Assembly: GCA_028679495.1 (NCBI GenBank)
Contig: JAJRBK010000018.1
Coordinates: 1 to 34,214, forward strand
Length of the DNA stretch: 34,214 nucleotides
Source: Methanobacteriota archaeon
GTDB lineage: Archaea; Halobacteriota; Bog-38; Methanoflorentales; Methanoflorentaceae
Reading direction: 5' to 3'
This document shows positions 30,210-34,214 of this stretch, one piece after another (positions within the stretch are counted from its first letter, which is position 1; every line of letters begins with the position of its first letter). The notes under the pieces were generated by a model. It was not told the origin of the DNA and made no database searches. It was given only the letters and a program-made list of their open reading frames with translations. A program made the position numbers and the translations under genes.

Positions 30210-31901
30210 GTGGATCCTGAACGATTAAAAGACCTCATCAGGAGAAGGGCGCTAGATAATGCGACGAGGCACGACGGGAAAGCCGAATTAAAGGCGGTGA
30301 TTTCCGGAACGATCGGAGAGCACCCCGACCTGAAACAACATGCGAGAGAGATAGCGTCTATAGCAAGAACGGTTGTCGATGAGATCAACGCGCTCTCGGT
30401 CGACGAGCAGGACCAACTAATCAAAGAAACGGCGCCTGAATTGCTAGAAATGAGTTCAACACAGCGGCGCAAAGAGGAGTATCTGCCTGCTTTACCGCAT
30501 AGCGATCGTGTAGTGATGAGGTTCGCACCTAATCCCAACGGGCCTGCCACGTTAGGTAGTGCACGCGGGATTATTGTAAACTCGGAGTATGCGAGAAGGT
30601 ACGACGGGTCCTTTATTCTGCGCTTTGATGATACGGATCCCCAGACGAAACGACCGATGCTCGAGGCCTATGATTGGTACCTTGATGATTGTACGTGGCT
30701 TGGTGCTGCTCCTGATGCTGTTGTCACAGCATCAGACAGGGTGGAGATCTATTACCGCTATGCTGAACAACTAATCGAGCAAGGAGCCGCCTACGTCTGC
30801 ACTTGTCCCCAACAGCAGTTTAAAGAGCTAAAGAACGCACGATTAGCGTGCCGTGACCGTCAGCGGACTCCAAAAGAGAACTTGACGCTCTGGACGAAAA
30901 TGCTTGATGGAAGTTTTGGTGAAAAGGAGGCTGTCCTAAGGATAAAGACGGACATTGAACACAGGAACCCAGCGTTGCGGGATTGGGCTGCCTTTAGGAT
31001 TATCGATGTAATGCATCCATTGGGGTTGACCTTCCGTGTATGGCCGATGTTAGACTTTGAGTCTGCGATAGAAGACCACGTGCTTGGAGTCACGCACATA
31101 ATCCGCGGTAAGGATTTACGCGACAGCGAGCAAAGGCAAAAATTTCTCTATGACCATTTCAAGTGGTCGTACCCTTTTACCTTGCACTGGGGGCGAATCA
31201 GCATCCACGAGTATGGCAAGTTCTCGACTAGTGCTTTAAAGAAGCAGATTGAACAGGGAGTATATCGTGGATGGGACGATCCACAGCTCCCTACCATACG
31301 GGCCTTCAGGCGCCGAGGCTTCATGGCACAGGCAATAAGACAGTTTATGCTGAAGCTGGGCGTCAACGAATCAGATATTAGTATCAGCTTGGAAAACCTC
31401 TATGCTGAAAATCGAAAGCTAGTCGACCCCGTTGCTAACCGATACTTCTTCGTGCATAATCCTAAAATGATGAGCTTACAAGGTGTCGCTCCTACTGTAG
31501 CGCGCGCGCCCGTACATCCATCCAACCCTGATCTAATACGGAGAATCGCCGTTGGCTCACAGGTATGTGTAAGCGCAACGGACCTAAAATTCTCTTCTAG
31601 CGATGTAATCAGGCTTAAAGATCTCTACAACGTCCGCATTACGAGCAAAGAGCCACTCGAAGCTGAATATGCTGGTAACGAGATCACTAAGGGTTTAAAG
31701 ATTATTCACTGGGCGCCACCTGAAGGGCCGCTTGTCGAAGTTCTGAAGCCTGATGGGGTTGATAATGGTATTGGAGAGCCCGGTCTAGAAACAGAACAAG
31801 ATAGAGTTGTGCAGTTTGAGCGCTATGGATTTGTACGAGTGGACAGCGTGCAAACTCAGGGAGAACGATCAAAGATCGTATGCTATTTTACCCACAAGTA
31901 G
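30210..31901 (+). CDS. gltX: Glutamyl-tRNA synthetase
   Basis: A 563-residue class I synthetase of the archaeal GluRS/GlnRS type. It charges tRNA-Glu, and in archaea also tRNA-Gln for later amidation. The ATP-site motif reads RFAPNPNGPATLGSARG (about 104-120), where TLGS takes the place of HIGH, a form I recall from archaeal GluRS. RFDDTDPQTKRPM and the segment VYRGWDDPQLPTIRAFRRRGF are typical. The N-terminal 100-residue helical extension is normal in archaea. Start is GTG with AGAGGAG upstream. It closes the plus-strand cluster. Confidence 0.95.
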   Translation: MDPERLKDLIRRRALDNATRHDGKAELKAVISGTIGEHPDLKQHAREIASIARTVVDEINALSVDEQDQLIKETAPELLEMSSTQRRKEEYLPALPHSDRVVMRFAPNPNGPATLGSARGIIVNSEYARRYDGSFILRFDDTDPQTKRPMLEAYDWYLDDCTWLGAAPDAVVTASDRVEIYYRYAEQLIEQGAAYVCTCPQQQFKELKNARLACRDRQRTPKENLTLWTKMLDGSFGEKEAVLRIKTDIEHRNPALRDWAAFRIIDVMHPLGLTFRVWPMLDFESAIEDHVLGVTHIIRGKDLRDSEQRQKFLYDHFKWSYPFTLHWGRISIHEYGKFSTSALKKQIEQGVYRGWDDPQLPTIRAFRRRGFMAQAIRQFMLKLGVNESDISISLENLYAENRKLVDPVANRYFFVHNPKMMSLQGVAPTVARAPVHPSNPDLIRRIAVGSQVCVSATDLKFSSSDVIRLKDLYNVRITSKEPLEAEYAGNEITKGLKIIHWAPPEGPLVEVLKPDGVDNGIGEPGLETEQDRVVQFERYGFVRVDSVQTQGERSKIVCYFTHK

Positions 31902-31961
31902 GAGTTCCTTCTCTTTGTTATGTTATCGCCTCACGATATATTCAATCTCAACCTTGCGAGC

Positions 31962-33755
31962 CTAAGCGTTAAGAAGTACGAGGAGGAGAGAGATAGCAAC
32001 CGAAGCGGCAATTGTTGAAATGGCGAGTGCACCCCCCATCGCCATCATCGCGTTCACCGTGCTCGCTAATTGAGCTGTCTTCTGTGAGCCAAACACAGAT
32101 ACCCCAGTCGCCAGTTGAGTATCCATGCCGACTGAGACAGGCACGAGGTTCTCCTGAGCTTCCTCTACCAGCTGCATGATTGACTTTAAGAGTAGGCCGT
32201 AGTCAGCTTTAAAGCCGAGCAGATTGGTACCAGTGTATGCGTTGACGACGTGATTATCGGTCGTCATGACTTCTACCTGATCAACTTTTAGAGCATTTAC
32301 GATGATCTCTCGGAGGTTAGGCACCATATTGTTGGCATCAATGAGAACGTAGGCTGTTCGCTGCTCTTCGACCTCCACGACAGCAACTTGTATTCCTAGG
32401 TCGCCCATGCCCTCTTCCCGGCTCAAGATTGGGGCCGCTCTCGAAACTCCCACTTTAATGCCGTTTCGTAGTGGTTCTTGTTTCATAAGCTTCATCGAAG
32501 CGTCCCTAATCGCTTCGATGAGATCGAAGGAGTGCTTCGTTCCTGCCCACATTGAAGAGGCGAATGGGGCTGTGCAATTATGCGCATCCACTAAGGCCGC
32601 ATATTCTACTCCATATATTTTTGCCTCGGCGCTTGCGACAAGGCCAAGTCCATATTCAATGTCTTCGGTTGATTCTGGCGAGAGAGTTGATACGAACAAG
32701 ATTGAATTGCCAAATCTCTGAGCAAGAAGCTTCACATCGCCTTTTTGTACTCTTATTGATTTTGATGCCTCTAAAGAATAACGAGTCTGCTCGAGTGAAC
32801 GAGCCGCCGCTTCAACGATTTTCAACGATTCTGTCGCTGAAACTAAATTGAAATCGTGGGTAGCTGTGCCGTGTGGAACGAACACGTGACCCCCGTCTAG
32901 ATTATTGACTATCCTAACGGGGAGGTTTCCCCCACCCACTTCACCCATGGGTCCGGGGTGAACGGCCGGTATTACAAACGTCGCCTTCAGATCGCCACCG
33001 TTGGATCGAAAAGAAAGCGTCGTAACAGGTACCTCTACTGACTCTCCGATTTTTTTGAAGAATTCTTCCATTCTAGGAGCTCCTTCCACCGTCTGAGCGA
33101 TGTAATCACGGATAAAATCCATTGCACTGACGCCGAATGACTTTCTCAGTGGCGCATCTATGTACCGGATAAAGGTCAAGGCTCCTAGGGTGAAAACTAT
33201 GCTAATTGCGGCTAGATTTACCACGTAATCTGTAACTCCAAAAAGCGGAAGAAAGAGCGCCCCAAATACTGTTTGGAGTGATGCAGGAATTATGTTGCGA
33301 ATCAAGCTTTTAGCAGTAATCGCGGTCAATATGAGAACTCTAAACGCAAATACTGCCCCCAACGACATTATGTAAGCAGGGATGACTATTTGCCAGCCGA
33401 ATATAAGTGATAACAAAGCGCCTAGGACACAAAAAACGCTGATTATAATGGTTCCGACAAACGCTAGCAACGCAGAGCGGTTGATGGTCATTTGTCCCTG
33501 AAGCAACCGTGCAATAGGAAGCGTGAGGATTGCAGTCATGACTGCAGGAACCCCAATTAGGACCAAACCAGCGAAAATATTCTCATTCCATCCGAAGTTG
33601 AAAAAAACGCCGGCACCAACAACCAGCGACAAGGCAAGCGTAACAGGTATGGTGTTTTTCCATCGTGGAGCAGTAAAAACGTACTTCATTAGGCCTGCCG
33701 TTCGCTCCTCCATCCCCTTTACGACTTGTCCTTTGCTATGATTCCTGAGCCTCAT
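31962..33755 (-). CDS. DUF2070 family membrane protein
   Basis: A 597-residue archaeal protein of unknown function. About six to seven hydrophobic helices occur in residues 35-200. A large soluble region (about 210-570) follows, with conserved-looking segments PAVHPGPMGEVGGGNLP, VPHGTATHDFN, DAHNCTAPFA and TTDNHVVNAYTG, rich in His and Asp as in a metal or phosphoester enzyme. A last hydrophobic helix is at the end (575-596). GGAGGT stands right before the ATG. It starts 7 bases after the upstream Dph6-like gene, forming an operon. The family name is recognised with fair confidence. The activity is unknown. Confidence 0.85.
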   Translation of the reverse strand: MRLRNHSKGQVVKGMEERTAGLMKYVFTAPRWKNTIPVTLALSLVVGAGVFFNFGWNENIFAGLVLIGVPAVMTAILTLPIARLLQGQMTINRSALLAFVGTIIISVFCVLGALLSLIFGWQIVIPAYIMSLGAVFAFRVLILTAITAKSLIRNIIPASLQTVFGALFLPLFGVTDYVVNLAAISIVFTLGALTFIRYIDAPLRKSFGVSAMDFIRDYIAQTVEGAPRMEEFFKKIGESVEVPVTTLSFRSNGGDLKATFVIPAVHPGPMGEVGGGNLPVRIVNNLDGGHVFVPHGTATHDFNLVSATESLKIVEAAARSLEQTRYSLEASKSIRVQKGDVKLLAQRFGNSILFVSTLSPESTEDIEYGLGLVASAEAKIYGVEYAALVDAHNCTAPFASSMWAGTKHSFDLIEAIRDASMKLMKQEPLRNGIKVGVSRAAPILSREEGMGDLGIQVAVVEVEEQRTAYVLIDANNMVPNLREIIVNALKVDQVEVMTTDNHVVNAYTGTNLLGFKADYGLLLKSIMQLVEEAQENLVPVSVGMDTQLATGVSVFGSQKTAQLASTVNAMMAMGGALAISTIAASVAISLLLVLLNA

Positions 33756-33762
33756 TGACCTC

Positions 33763-34214
33763 CTATCGCTGCTTATCTACGAGCTTGAAGTCGTTGACTT
33801 CTATTTTTCCCCTATACTGTTCACCAAACCACTGTTTCTTGTAATTCTTCAAAACTATGCGCTTTTTGAATATGGACGCATCAAGAACGAGCGTTTCATA
33901 CTCCCCTCCCTCCCCCATTATGTGGACGCCGTATCTTTTATTAAGTTCAACTAGCGCATCGACTGCAGTATTATCTAATTTCCTACCGAGCCACGACTCG
34001 TCCATTCCATACGCAGCGACTTGGACTATGACAATATCCATCGATCGAGCCATCGCACGCAGTAAACCTTCGGTCCCTTTACCCCAGAGCGGTGCGCATA
34101 ATTGCAAGCTCAGCTCATCACACAGCGCCTTAAGTCGGTTCATCTGGTAGTTGGATTCTATCGTTCCTGCTACAAGTCCATCGATATTGAGACCGTGTAA
34201 GAGATCGTGTAAAA
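33763..34214 (-). CDS. Diphthine-ammonia ligase (Dph6), C-terminal part, cut by window edge
   Basis: The last 150 or so residues of a Dph6-type adenine-nucleotide-alpha-hydrolase enzyme, which amidates diphthine on elongation factor 2 using ammonia and ATP. The frame stays open to the window edge, and VAGTIESNYQMNRLKALCDEL lies before the first internal Met, so the true start is outside. LWGKGTEGLLRAM, WLGRKLD and HIMGEGGEYETLVLD are family signatures. Archaeal members are about 220 residues, so roughly the N-terminal third is missing here. The stop is 7 bases before the DUF2070 gene. Confidence 0.9.
   Translation of the reverse strand, partial: LHDLLHGLNIDGLVAGTIESNYQMNRLKALCDELSLQLCAPLWGKGTEGLLRAMARSMDIVIVQVAAYGMDESWLGRKLDNTAVDALVELNKRYGVHIMGEGGEYETLVLDASIFKKRIVLKNYKKQWFGEQYRGKIEVNDFKLVDKQR

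Noticed and set aside
30522..30570. Loss of the HIGH motif in glutamyl-tRNA synthetase as a sign of inactivity
   Set aside because: TLGS-type variants at this place are, as I recall, normal in archaeal GluRS, and the rest of the catalytic domain is well kept.

Overview
The window comes from a euryarchaeal genome of the methanogen / anaerobic methanotroph or alkanotroph type. The archaeal signs are a short histone, an RNA polymerase D subunit with two ferredoxin-type cluster motifs, the archaeal ribosomal protein/RNA polymerase gene order, tRNA genes with short introns after the anticodon, a 7S SRP RNA, TATA-box promoters and the archaeal isoprenoid pathway. The methanogen-type sign is a complete set of genes for building the coenzyme B side chain (aksA, aksD, aksE, aksF). 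A strongly eroded enolase-like gene in the rpoK-rps2 interval would suit an unusual lineage such as the ANME-1/Syntrophoarchaeum relatives, but that placement is a guess. No insertion sequence, CRISPR array, phage gene or other sign of recent transfer was seen.

Region 1 (1-1.1 kb) holds the 5' end of aIF5B, tRNA-Gly(CCC) and a histone. Region 2 (1.2-9.1 kb) is the most interesting part. A radical SAM protein overlaps a TPP enzyme that resembles the alpha subunit of indolepyruvate:ferredoxin oxidoreductase but lacks its ferredoxin domain. These converge on homocitrate synthase (aksA). Then come the homoaconitase large subunit (aksD), an opposing small unknown gene, and a run of homoaconitase small subunit (aksE), homoisocitrate dehydrogenase (aksF) and an unrecognised 277-residue protein. 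The Aks enzymes extend 2-oxoglutarate to 2-oxosuberate. The step after them is a decarboxylation, and the TPP enzyme is a natural candidate for it. This is the main hypothesis from the window.

Region 3 (9.1-15.3 kb) contains intron-bearing tRNA-Leu(TAA) and tRNA-Glu(TTC), rmlB, purS-purQ, two glycosyltransferases and a UPF0104-type membrane protein, probably serving surface-glycan synthesis. Region 4 (15.3-18.4 kb) has the archaeal riboflavin-pathway reductase divergent from an archease-rtcB RNA ligase operon, then the 7S SRP RNA and, three bases later, tRNA-Ser(GCT).

Region 5 (18.5-31.9 kb) is a long, nearly gapless plus-strand cluster: rps13, rps4, rps11, rpoD, tRNA-Leu(GAG), rpl18e, rpl13, rps9, rpoN, tRNA-Pro(CGG), rpoK, the enolase-like gene, rps2, a MEMO homologue, mevalonate kinase, isopentenyl phosphate kinase, type 2 IPP isomerase, RNase J, a polyprenyl diphosphate synthase and glutamyl-tRNA synthetase. 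Region 6 (32-34.2 kb, minus strand) has a DUF2070-type membrane protein preceded by the 3' part of a diphthine-ammonia ligase gene cut by the window edge.
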